64,000 bases of DNA from positions 682,001 to 746,000 of the forward strand of contig NZ_NIXN01000001.1 in assembly GCF_002807055.1 (NCBI RefSeq). The letters run 5' to 3'. The notes below the pieces were generated by a model that was not told where the DNA came from, did no database searches, and saw only the letters and a list, made by a program, of their open reading frames with translations. The stretch comes from Confluentibacter citreus. Lineage in GTDB: Bacteria; Bacteroidota; Bacteroidia; Flavobacteriales; Flavobacteriaceae. Positions 1 through 7,311 of this stretch are shown here, piece by piece. Both the position numbers and the translations under genes were made by a program. How positions within the stretch are numbered: the first letter of the stretch is position 1; each line of letters begins with the position of its first letter.

Positions 1-1
1 A

Positions 2-1201
2 GGGAAGGATAATATTGTGTTTCATTGCATTATTTTCCCGGCTATGTTAAAAGCGGAAGGCAGTTATATTTTACCGGATAATGTGCCGGCGAACGAGTTT
101 TTAAATTTGGAAGGCAATAAACTATCTACTTCCAAGAACTGGGCAGTTTGGTTACCAGACTATTTATTGGAATTCCCCAATCAGCAAGATGTATTACGTT
201 ACGCGTTGACCGCTAATGCACCAGAAACGAAGGATAACGATTTTACTTGGAAAGATTTTCAAGCTAGGAATAACAACGAGTTGGTAGCTATTTTTGGAAA
301 TTTTATCAACCGTGTGGTGGTTTTGACAAATAAATATTATGAGGGCGTGGTGCCTAAACCTAATGAATTATCTGCAATTGATGAAGAAACATTAGCAGCC
401 GTAAAAGCCTACCCTGATGTCATTGCCAGTTCTATTGAACGTTACCGTTTTAGAGAAGCACAACAAGAATTGATGAATTTAGCACGGTTAGGAAACAAAT
501 ATCTAGCCGATGAAGAACCTTGGAAAGTAATAAAACTAGATGAAGAAAGGACCAAAACCATTATGTACGTCGCGTTACAAATAGCTGCGGCATTGGCAAC
601 TTTAAGCGAACCTTTTTTACCGTTTACATCAAGTAAATTGAAAGCCATCCTAAAGGTCAGTTCGAGTGATGCGACGCAGGAGCATCGTATCGAGAACTCT
701 TGGAACGACATTTCATCTAAAACCATATTGCTTCCATCAGGGCACCAAATATGCGAAGCTGAATTACTATTCTCTAAAATTGAGGACGACACCATTCAAT
801 TTCAATTGGATAAATTAGAAGCGAGTAAAAAGGCAAACGAAGTCGCTAATAAAACTCTAGAGCCTCAAAAAGACACCATAACTTTTGAAGATTTTACCAA
901 ATTAGATATTCGTGTCGGGACTATTTTAGAAGCCGAAAAAATGCCAAAAGCCAAAAAATTATTGGTGTTGAAAGTAGATACAGGGATTGATGTACGAACC
1001 ATTGTTTCAGGTATTGCCGAAAGTTTTACCCCCGAAGAAGTTGTTGGAAAACGCGTTACTGTTTTAGTTAACTTGGCACCAAGAGAATTACGTGGCGTGG
1101 TAAGTCAGGGCATGATTTTAATGACTGAAAATGCTGAAGGCAAATTGGTTTTTGTGAATCCAGATGATGCGAATGTGCCAAATGGATTGCATATAAGTTA
1201 G
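2..1201 (+). CDS. metG: Methionyl-tRNA synthetase, C-terminal part (5' truncated by window)
   Basis: Cytoplasmic enzyme that charges tRNA-Met with methionine. The frame is open from base 2, so the catalytic N-terminus and start lie outside the window; 399 residues are visible. The KMSKS-type loop is present as KLSTSKN near visible residue 39, followed by the helical anticodon-binding domain (about residues 60-240). A C-terminal EMAP-II/Trbp111-like tRNA-binding domain begins near residue 290 ([17 protein letters not shown]). The KLSTS variant is, from memory, usual for Bacteroidetes MetRS and is not read as a defect. The ferritin gene follows after 32 bp on the same strand. The family call is secure. 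Confidence 0.97.
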   Translation, partial: GKDNIVFHCIIFPAMLKAEGSYILPDNVPANEFLNLEGNKLSTSKNWAVWLPDYLLEFPNQQDVLRYALTANAPETKDNDFTWKDFQARNNNELVAIFGNFINRVVVLTNKYYEGVVPKPNELSAIDEETLAAVKAYPDVIASSIERYRFREAQQELMNLARLGNKYLADEEPWKVIKLDEERTKTIMYVALQIAAALATLSEPFLPFTSSKLKAILKVSSSDATQEHRIENSWNDISSKTILLPSGHQICEAELLFSKIEDDTIQFQLDKLEASKKANEVANKTLEPQKDTITFEDFTKLDIRVGTILEAEKMPKAKKLLVLKVDTGIDVRTIVSGIAESFTPEEVVGKRVTVLVNLAPRELRGVVSQGMILMTENAEGKLVFVNPDDANVPNGLHIS

Positions 1202-1233
1202 TTATTTCTTAATTTTATAAAAAAGACAAAATT

Positions 1234-1752
1234 ATGTTATCAAAAAATATAGAACAAGCACTTAACAACCAGATAAAAATAGAAGCCGAATCGTCACAAA
1301 TTTATTTAGCCATGGCGTGTTGGGCAGAAGTTAAAGGGTTAGAAGGTGTTGCCGGGTTTATGTTCAAGCAGTCACAAGAAGAACGCGACCACATGCTTAA
1401 ATTGGTGAAATACGTAAACGAGCGAGGTGGCCATGCTCAAGTATCTGCACTTGCTGCACCAAATGTGACATTTAAATCGTTTAAAGAAATGTTTGAAGAA
1501 CTTTATAAACATGAAATTTTTGTTTCCGAAAGCATTAATGAATTAGTGCATATTAGTTTACAAGAAAAAGATTATTCAACACATAACTTTTTACAATGGT
1601 ATGTAGCTGAACAAATAGAAGAAGAAGCGGTTGCGCGGACTATTCTAGATAAGATAAATTTAATTGGTGACGACAAAGGAGGCTTGTATTTGTTTGATAG
1701 GGATATTGTTACCTTGACAGTAAGTACGGCTTCAACTGTTAATCCACAATAA
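1234..1752 (+). CDS. ftnA: Ferritin (non-haem iron storage)
   Basis: A 172-residue ferritin, which oxidises Fe(II) at a ferroxidase centre and stores ferric mineral in a 24-mer cytoplasmic shell. The expected ferroxidase ligands fall at their usual numbers: E17, E50, H53, E94, Q127 and E130. Length is normal for bacterial FtnA. No haem-ligand signature of bacterioferritin was seen. It lies 32 bp after metG with no obvious own promoter, so read-through from metG is possible. A small Cys-rich gene with its own promoter follows. Confidence 0.95.
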   Translation: MLSKNIEQALNNQIKIEAESSQIYLAMACWAEVKGLEGVAGFMFKQSQEERDHMLKLVKYVNERGGHAQVSALAAPNVTFKSFKEMFEELYKHEIFVSESINELVHISLQEKDYSTHNFLQWYVAEQIEEEAVARTILDKINLIGDDKGGLYLFDRDIVTLTVSTASTVNPQ

Positions 1753-1791
1753 ATTTAACATTTAATCTTATTTAGATTTAATAAAAATAAT

Positions 1792-1799
1792 TATTTTTG
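1792..1799 (+). promoter_or_regulatory. -7 promoter box (TATTTTTG) of small Cys-rich gene
   Basis: Matches the Bacteroidetes -7 consensus TAnnTTTG and is followed by C. Transcription would start near 1804-1806, about 14 nt before the proposed GTG start at 1819. This supports the small gene being expressed on its own. Confidence 0.6.
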
Positions 1800-1818
1800 C
1801 CCATACTATAGAAATACT

Positions 1819-1980
1819 GTGGGTAAAAAGAAGCAAAAAAAAGCAATTAAAAAACTTGAAAAGTTTGGCATTAAACTTCCGAACAAAGTAAAGGGCAGTT
1901 GCTGTGAAAAATATAAAAAGGCAGAGGACAAACGTTGTGGAAAATGTCCCTGTTTCGATTTACTTAAAAAAGTAGCCTAA
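1819..1980 (+). CDS. Small Cys-rich basic protein (53 aa)
   Basis: A 53-residue open frame starting at GTG 1819; no in-frame ATG exists upstream before the promoter. The N-terminal half is very lysine-rich. The C-terminal half holds five cysteines in the cluster SCC-x8-C-x2-C-x-C (residues about 30-46), which suggests a small metal-binding or disulfide-bonded module. Support for a real gene comes from the -7 box 20 bp upstream, the intrinsic terminator just after the stop, and the non-random Cys pattern. I do not recognise a named function. Position after ferritin hints at metal biology, but that is inference only. Confidence 0.65.
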   Translation: MGKKKQKKAIKKLEKFGIKLPNKVKGSCCEKYKKAEDKRCGKCPCFDLLKKVA

Positions 1981-2008
1981 TCACAAAAATCTACAATTTT
2001 CATAATTA

Positions 2009-2045
2009 CAAAGCAGGCTTTTATTAAAAAGGACCTGCTTTTTTT
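2009..2045 (+). terminator. Rho-independent terminator
   Basis: Stem AAGCAGG (2011-2017) pairs with CCTGCTT (2034-2040) and is followed by a run of T to 2045. It ends the small Cys-rich gene. Confidence 0.8.
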
Positions 2046-2171
2046 GTAATAGCTTGATTAGTCCGATGTAATACACAATACACAAATTATATAATACAAA
2101 AAGCAAATTTTGTAATACCAATAAGATCCATTGCTTTAATTTAGCGCGTATAATAGTAAAACAATCAACGT

Positions 2172-2648
2172 ATGAAAAAATTAATAACATTACTAAGCAT
2201 AAGTGTCCTTTTATTGGTCGCTTCTTGTGGAACCTCTAAAACGGTAAGAACATCTAAAAGAGTAATTAAAGGAGATTGGGTATTGAGTTCGATAACCTAC
2301 AGTCAAGCTGGAACTTACAACACAACCTTGCTTAATGATGCCTCTAAGGCTTGTTTTGAGGGCAGTACTTGGCAATTTGTGCCAAATAATAATACAGGCG
2401 TTTATGCCATTAACAACAGCAGTTGTTCAACAGGTGAAAGGCATTTTGTATTCACCATTCAAGAAGTAGATGCAGAAACAAGTTTATATGATTTTTTATT
2501 AAAACCAACAAATGAAAAACACAAGTCTGAAACCAACCAAGGTTTTAGATTAAAACTTTCAGCATTATCAGACACTGCTATGCAATGGCAACAATCGGTT
2601 AATGTCTCAGGTAGCTCACTTACAATAAACATGAATTTTACTAAATAA
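2172..2648 (+). CDS. Lipoprotein of unknown function (lipocalin-like candidate)
   Basis: A 158-residue predicted lipoprotein: a hydrophobic signal ends in the lipobox VASC with the lipidated Cys at residue 19. The mature part begins with GDWVLSSITY and is rich in beta-prone stretches with Cys pairs, resembling small lipocalin-like proteins of Bacteroidetes that start with a G-x-W motif. That fold assignment is inference. It is followed after 6 bp by an OmpA-family lipoprotein gene, so the two are probably co-transcribed and both act in the cell envelope. Confidence 0.75.
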   Translation: MKKLITLLSISVLLLVASCGTSKTVRTSKRVIKGDWVLSSITYSQAGTYNTTLLNDASKACFEGSTWQFVPNNNTGVYAINNSSCSTGERHFVFTIQEVDAETSLYDFLLKPTNEKHKSETNQGFRLKLSALSDTAMQWQQSVNVSGSSLTINMNFTK

Positions 2649-2654
2649 TAATAT

Positions 2655-3359
2655 ATGAAAACAGCTATAAAAAACATAGGAATCGCACTTTTTGCAATCG
2701 TTTTAACCTTAAGCTTAACAAATTGTAAAGCAGTTGAAAATGCGAATAATAAACAAAAAGGCGCCGTTATTGGTGCTACGGGAGGAGCTATTTTAGGGGC
2801 TATTATTGGCAATAATGTTGGTAAAGGTGGTAACGGCGAATTAGGTGCCGTTATTGGTGGTGTTGTTGGTGGTGGTGCCGGAGTTCTTATCGGTAGTAAA
2901 ATGGATAAACAAGCTCAAAAAATTGAAGAGGAAATTCCAGGTGCGCAAGTAGAGCGAGTTGATGATGGTATTGTAGTGACTTTTGATGAAAGTAGCGGTG
3001 TGTATTTTGACACTAATAAATTTAACATTAATGGTGCTTCACAAACAACATTAAATAAATTGATAGGTGTTTTTAAAGAATATCCAGACACTAATATTTT
3101 GGTGGTTGGGCATACTGATAGCCAAGGTGCTGAAGATTACAACATGACACTTTCTAAAAACAGGGCTAATGCAGTAACTAATTATTTATCCCAAAATGGA
3201 ATATCCAGTGGACGTCTTACAACAAATTGGTTTGGTGAAAGTCAGCCAATGCATGATAATAGTACTGCCGCTGGACGTGCTAAAAACAGACGTGTGAATG
3301 TCGCTATTTTACCAAATCAAAAAATGATAGAAGAAGCTAAATCACAAGCAGGAAATTAA
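2655..3359 (+). CDS. OmpA-family lipoprotein with glycine zipper
   Basis: A 234-residue envelope protein. The signal ends in LTNC with the lipidated Cys at residue 24. A glycine-zipper segment follows (about residues 35-82, repeated GAVIG and GAIIG motifs), which may insert in or lie against a membrane. The C-terminal OmpA peptidoglycan-binding domain (about residues 105-225) has the core VVGHTDSQGAEDYN and the family's NRRVNV ending. It likely tethers the outer membrane to the cell wall. It is coupled to the upstream lipoprotein gene and ends at a strong terminator. The family call is secure; the specific role is not. Confidence 0.92.
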   Translation: MKTAIKNIGIALFAIVLTLSLTNCKAVENANNKQKGAVIGATGGAILGAIIGNNVGKGGNGELGAVIGGVVGGGAGVLIGSKMDKQAQKIEEEIPGAQVERVDDGIVVTFDESSGVYFDTNKFNINGASQTTLNKLIGVFKEYPDTNILVVGHTDSQGAEDYNMTLSKNRANAVTNYLSQNGISSGRLTTNWFGESQPMHDNSTAAGRAKNRRVNVAILPNQKMIEEAKSQAGN

Positions 3360-3380
3360 AAACAATATTATATTTGTATA

Positions 3381-3422
3381 AATCTCGTTTTCAATGTTAT
3401 TTTGAAAACGAGATTTTTTTTT
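3381..3422 (+). terminator. Rho-independent terminator after OmpA-like gene
   Basis: A perfect 14-bp stem (3381-3394 with 3402-3415) with a short loop and a T run to 3422. The frame of tex is open through this hairpin, which argues that tex starts after it, at ATG 3441. Confidence 0.88.
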
Positions 3423-3440
3423 GTAATAAACAGATATGAA

Positions 3441-5567
3441 ATGACCCAGTTACTTGAGTATATTATTGCCTACACCAAACTTCCTGAAACTTCAGTAAAA
3501 AACACCATTCAACTTTTAAATGAAGATTGCACCATTCCCTTTATTTCCCGTTATCGAAAAGAACGTACAGGTAATTTAGATGAGGTTCAAATTGGGGATA
3601 TTGTAAAGTATAAAGATCAGTTTGAAGCTTTAGAAAAACGTAAAGTAACCATTCTTAAAGCACTTGAAGAACAAGGCGTTTTAAGTATGGAATTAAAACA
3701 AAAAATTGTAACGGCTCCAGACATAACAAGCCTTGAAGATTTATACCTGCCCTTTAAAAAAAGTAGAAAAACCAAAGCAGAAACCGCAAGAAAAAATGGC
3801 TTGGAACCTTTGGCAAAAATAATCATGAGTCAAAATGCCAATGATGTGGAGTCGCTAGCATTTAAATATGTAAAAGGCGACGTGGCATCCGCTGATGACG
3901 CTTTGGAAGGAGCCAGACATATTATTGCGGAATGGATTAATGAACGTACCGATATTAGAAACAATATCAGGCAGCAATTAGAGCGTTTCGCCATGATTTC
4001 CACAAAAGTGGTAAAAGTTAAAGAAACCGATGAAAATGCTCAAAAATTTAGAGATTATTTTGATTGGGAAGAATCACTAAGTAGAATACCATCCCATAGA
4101 TTATTGGCTATTCTAAGGGCAGAAAACGAAGGATTTATTAAAGTGAAAATACATGTTGATGATGATAAGGCTTTAAGTAAAATTGAAGATAGAATCATTC
4201 GATCCAACAATGCTTGTTCTGAACAAATTCAATTAGCTATTCAGGATGCCTATAAAAGGTTATTATTGCCATCCTTATCGAACGAAGCGTTACAGCTAGC
4301 TAAAGAAAAAGCAGATGAGTCCGCCATTACCGTATTTGCTAAAAACTTGAAACAATTATTATTAGGTTCCCCAATTGGTGAAAAGCGTGTTTTAGCAATA
4401 GACCCAGGGTTTAGAACTGGTTGTAAAGTGGTGTGTTTAGATGCACAAGGGCAATTAAAATATAACGAAACTATTTATCCACATCCACCAAAAAGTGATG
4501 CTATTGGTGCAATGAAAAAAATAAGCTCACTGGCCGATGCTTATAAAATTGAAGCTATTGCTATTGGCAATGGTACGGCATCCAGGGAAACAGAAGACTT
4601 AATCCGGAAAATTCATTTTAAAAATGATATTCAGGTGTTTGTAGTGAGTGAAGCGGGAGCCAGTATTTATTCAGCTTCAAAAATTGCAAGAGACGAATTT
4701 CCGAATTATGATGTGACTGTAAGAGGAAGTGTTTCTATTGGAAGAAGGCTACAGGATCCATTGGCGGAATTAGTTAAAATCGATGCCAAATCCATTGGTG
4801 TTGGGCAATATCAGCATGATGTCGATCAGGCCAAGCTTCAAAAATCTTTGGATTTTGTCGTAGAAAATTGCGTGAATGCAGTTGGAGTGAATATCAATAC
4901 AGCTAGTAAATCCTTATTAAGTTATGTATCGGGTATTGGTCCCAAACTAGCCGAAAATATTTTTGAATATAGAAATGGGCATGGTGCGTTTTCTTCAAGA
5001 AGTGATATTAAAAACGTACCACGTTTAGGAGATAAAGCTTTCGAACAAGGGGCTGCTTTTTTAAGAATAAAAGATTCTAAAAACCCATTGGATGATTCAT
5101 CGGTACATCCAGAAAGCTATCCTATTGTTGAAAAAATGGCGATGGATTTAGGCAAAACGGTGCAAGAGTTAATAGGGAATTCGGAATTGCTTCAAAAAAT
5201 AGATTTAAAAAAATACTGTTCAGCATCTGTTGGTTTGCCAACACTTCAGGACATTATAAAAGAATTGGAAAAACCTGGATTGGATATTCGTGAGCAAGCC
5301 AAGGTGTTTACCTTCAATCAGAATATAAAAACCATTAACGATCTACGAGAAGGGCAATTGCTTCCAGGAATTGTTAATAACATAACCAACTTTGGTTGTT
5401 TTGTAGATGTTGGTATTAAAGAAAGTGGCTTGATTCATGTGTCCAACCTTTCAGATAGTTTTGTAAGTGATGTTAATGCGCATGTGAGTTTGCACCAACA
5501 GATTATTGTCAAAGTTTTAGAGGTTGATATTCCGCGAAAACGTATTCAATTAAAATTGCATAAATAA
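3441..5567 (+). CDS. tex: Tex family RNA-binding transcription accessory protein
   Basis: A 708-residue Tex protein, a conserved cytoplasmic nucleic-acid-binding factor linked to transcription and RNA handling. Domain order is typical: helical N-terminal region, YqgF/RNase H-like domain from about residue 316 (VLAIDPGFRTGCKVVCLD), helix-hairpin-helix region about 480-545 (VSGIGPKLAENI), and a C-terminal S1 RNA-binding domain about 636-706 (NFGCFVDVG). I chose ATG 3441 because the longer open frame would begin inside the upstream terminator. The gene ends at a perfect hairpin shared with the convergent gene downstream. Confidence 0.96.
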   Translation: MTQLLEYIIAYTKLPETSVKNTIQLLNEDCTIPFISRYRKERTGNLDEVQIGDIVKYKDQFEALEKRKVTILKALEEQGVLSMELKQKIVTAPDITSLEDLYLPFKKSRKTKAETARKNGLEPLAKIIMSQNANDVESLAFKYVKGDVASADDALEGARHIIAEWINERTDIRNNIRQQLERFAMISTKVVKVKETDENAQKFRDYFDWEESLSRIPSHRLLAILRAENEGFIKVKIHVDDDKALSKIEDRIIRSNNACSEQIQLAIQDAYKRLLLPSLSNEALQLAKEKADESAITVFAKNLKQLLLGSPIGEKRVLAIDPGFRTGCKVVCLDAQGQLKYNETIYPHPPKSDAIGAMKKISSLADAYKIEAIAIGNGTASRETEDLIRKIHFKNDIQVFVVSEAGASIYSASKIARDEFPNYDVTVRGSVSIGRRLQDPLAELVKIDAKSIGVGQYQHDVDQAKLQKSLDFVVENCVNAVGVNINTASKSLLSYVSGIGPKLAENIFEYRNGHGAFSSRSDIKNVPRLGDKAFEQGAAFLRIKDSKNPLDDSSVHPESYPIVEKMAMDLGKTVQELIGNSELLQKIDLKKYCSASVGLPTLQDIIKELEKPGLDIREQAKVFTFNQNIKTINDLREGQLLPGIVNNITNFGCFVDVGIKESGLIHVSNLSDSFVSDVNAHVSLHQQIIVKVLEVDIPRKRIQLKLHK

Positions 5568-5579
5568 GCCTAAAAATAA

Positions 5580-5614
5580 CCACAAATACACTTTTTATAT
5601 TGGTGTATTTGTGG
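5580..5614. terminator. Hairpin between convergent genes
   Basis: Perfect 12-bp arms CCACAAATACAC (5580-5591) and GTGTATTTGTGG (5603-5614) lie between tex and a minus-strand gene. The T tail is weak on the plus strand and a little better on the minus strand, so it may end both transcripts. Confidence 0.6.
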
Positions 5615-5634
5615 TCTTGGATAAAAAATCATGA

Positions 5635-6138
5635 TTAAGACGCTATTTTAACCTGTTGAGGCTCAACGATGGCATTTTTAATGTGTGCATGCCAATTTTC
5701 AATGCGTTGTAATTCAAAATCTTCACTTAAATCTTCGTCCAAGTTAAAGAAATTAATAATTACATTGGCTTTAGCAGCAGATTTATAAACCAATTCTAAA
5801 TCTATATGCTTTAACGACGTCACCTTATTTGCACTATTGCTGTTGTAGCTTTTAATGATATGGCATTGTTTTATGTCTGTTAAAGAAATATTGCTAATAA
5901 TGGGTTTATCTTGTTTAAAGCTAATATATGTAAGTGTCTTGTTATCGTTACTGATACCAATAAAATTTTTTCGCCATATCTCTTTTGCGCGGTAAACGAT
6001 TCCATTATTCTTTATTAATAACTGGGATTGTTTTTTTACACTCATTGTGTTTTTGGCACCATTGTAAATAAATATTATGAAAGGGACAAATACGCTTAAT
6101 ACTAAAAGCGCAGAAATAACTACTAAAGAAGTTTTCAT
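5635..6138 (-). CDS. Membrane-anchored protein of unknown function
   Basis: A 167-residue protein with one N-terminal membrane segment (about residues 5-27) and a short basic linker, then a soluble domain of about 120 residues with alternating strands and a final helix. The soluble part is loosely reminiscent of bacterial PH-like (bPH) domains found after a membrane helix, but I cannot confirm this by eye. It is convergent with tex, and no promoter was clearly seen. It is probably a real conserved flavobacterial hypothetical, judged by length and lack of overlapping alternatives. Confidence 0.65.
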   Translation of the reverse strand: MKTSLVVISALLVLSVFVPFIIFIYNGAKNTMSVKKQSQLLIKNNGIVYRAKEIWRKNFIGISNDNKTLTYISFKQDKPIISNISLTDIKQCHIIKSYNSNSANKVTSLKHIDLELVYKSAAKANVIINFFNLDEDLSEDFELQRIENWHAHIKNAIVEPQQVKIAS

Positions 6139-6231
6139 CTTGTATATTTTAAATTAATTTTTTTGAAATAGATAAAGCCACCATTAAATACTTAATGATG
6201 AAATTTTTATAAACACAATAAAATTAAGTGG

Positions 6232-6573
6232 CTACAAGAAGGAGTGAAACGGATAAATGATGGTACGTGTGGTTAAATTTAAATCTATGAGATTACATAC
6301 TTTAAGATAGTTATAACCCTCATCTAAAAATACCTTTTTTAAACACGTAAACGTGTAAATAAAATTGGCATTTGTTAGTTTTTGTTTGTCAAAACTTAAT
6401 AATTCAAGGAAAGAATTATTAGCTGAGATGGCAGATGTATTATATAAACCATCAATTTTAATATCATGCGTATGGGTAATTGCCTGAAATGAAATTGTGT
6501 TTTCTGTTTTAAACAGAAACAAAGAGAAGAAACTTATAGTAACCGTTAAAAGAAAACAGTTAAATTTTAGCAT
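6232..6573 (-). CDS. Small exported protein, unknown function
   Basis: A 113-residue open frame with an N-terminal hydrophobic segment (about residues 4-21) that could be a signal peptide or anchor. The rest has no motif I recognise. It contains two cysteines in the C-terminal half. A good -7 box lies 23 bp before the ATG (6596-6603), which is the main reason to believe it is a gene. The Asn/Thr/Phe-rich composition means a chance open frame is not excluded. Confidence 0.45.
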   Translation of the reverse strand: MLKFNCFLLTVTISFFSLFLFKTENTISFQAITHTHDIKIDGLYNTSAISANNSFLELLSFDKQKLTNANFIYTFTCLKKVFLDEGYNYLKVCNLIDLNLTTRTIIYPFHSFL

Positions 6574-6595
6574 TTGGCTTTGAAATTATAATACG

Positions 6596-6603
6596 CAAAT
6601 GTA
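6596..6603 (-). promoter_or_regulatory. -7 promoter box (TACATTTG)
   Basis: Exact TAnnTTTG match on the minus strand followed by C. The predicted start near 6590 gives a leader of about 17 nt to ATG 6573. Confidence 0.55.
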
Positions 6604-6680
6604 TAAATAAAGCGTGTTAATAAATTAATAATTTTTCTATCATTTAAAGCACATTATTTCATCAGAAAATGGTGCAAACA

Positions 6681-6711
6681 AAAAATGCGAACCACTAGGC
6701 TCGCATTTTTT
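6681..6711 (-). terminator. Terminator of TerB-like gene
   Basis: Arms AAAAATGCGA (6681-6690) and TCGCATTTTT (6701-6710) form a stem with A/T tracts on both sides. It lies just after the stop of the minus-strand TerB-like gene and could work in both directions. Confidence 0.8.
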
Positions 6712-6730
6712 GTTTTGAATACAAATTACT

Positions 6731-7162
6731 CTATCTATTCATGTTTTTTATTTCGTTCATAAAGGTGTCCAAATCCGCACCATTACTAACCAATGTTAAT
6801 GCTTTATCAATAATGTATTTTACGTTTACCGCATGAAACCCTAAACCTACACCAATTTTATTTAAAAGTTTGTGCTCTGGGTCACCATTAATTTGGTCTA
6901 CATGCACCATTCTTACCAAATCATATAAACGTTCTAAACGTCTATCATATTCAAATGGTGGGTTAATGGGGTGAGATGCATAATCTTTTAAAATAAGTTT
7001 ATAATCTTCTTCGCTTATATCCAAATTACGGGCTAATCTATCCAAAAATGCTTTTTCATCATCAGAAATAAAACCATTGTCCATAGCGACTCTCACGATG
7101 GCAGCAAAATGGTCTTCGTTACGCTTTTTAAATCCACTATCAAATAAATCAGAAAACGACAT
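6731..7162 (-). CDS. TerB-like tellurite-resistance-family protein
   Basis: A 143-residue all-helical cytoplasmic protein. The pattern of a helix, an acidic DDEKAFLDRLARNL segment and a later repeat-like helix pair resembles the TerB/TerB-like fold, in which acidic residues bind metal. The gene stands alone, with no terZ/terD/terC partners nearby, so a role in tellurite resistance should not be assumed. It is divergent from mfd, with its own -7 box at 7186-7193 and a terminator just past the stop. Confidence 0.75.
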   Translation of the reverse strand: MSFSDLFDSGFKKRNEDHFAAIVRVAMDNGFISDDEKAFLDRLARNLDISEEDYKLILKDYASHPINPPFEYDRRLERLYDLVRMVHVDQINGDPEHKLLNKIGVGLGFHAVNVKYIIDKALTLVSNGADLDTFMNEIKNMNR

Positions 7163-7185
7163 ATATTTTGTTTTTTAAAGTGGTG

Positions 7186-7193
7186 CAAACCTA
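7186..7193 (-). promoter_or_regulatory. -7 promoter box (TAGGTTTG) of TerB-like gene
   Basis: Exact TAnnTTTG match followed by C. It lies 23 bp before the start codon at 7162. Confidence 0.6.
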
Positions 7194-7280
7194 CATATTT
7201 TTTTCATTTTTTTTGCACAAAACAAAGTGAAAAAAAGCATATATCCATGTTAATTATTAGAAGCGAATATATGTAAACCT

Positions 7281-7288
7281 TATATTTG
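7281..7288 (+). promoter_or_regulatory. -7 promoter box (TATATTTG) of mfd
   Basis: Exact TAnnTTTG match followed by C, 23 bp before the GTG start of mfd at 7312. It forms a divergent promoter pair with the TerB-like gene. Confidence 0.65.
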
Positions 7289-7311
7289 CAATCTTTAAAA
7301 ACCATAATTAC

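Noticed and set aside
2459-2812. 117-codon minus-strand open frame over the lipoprotein and OmpA-like genes
   Set aside because: It lies antisense to two clear lipoprotein genes, and its hydrophobic content mirrors their glycine-zipper codons.
3402-3440. N-terminal extension of Tex by 13 codons
   Set aside because: It would start at TTG inside the terminator hairpin of the upstream gene; ATG 3441 fits the family.
6731-7162. Tellurite-resistance operon
   Set aside because: Only a single TerB-like gene is present; no terZ, terD, terC or terA neighbours.
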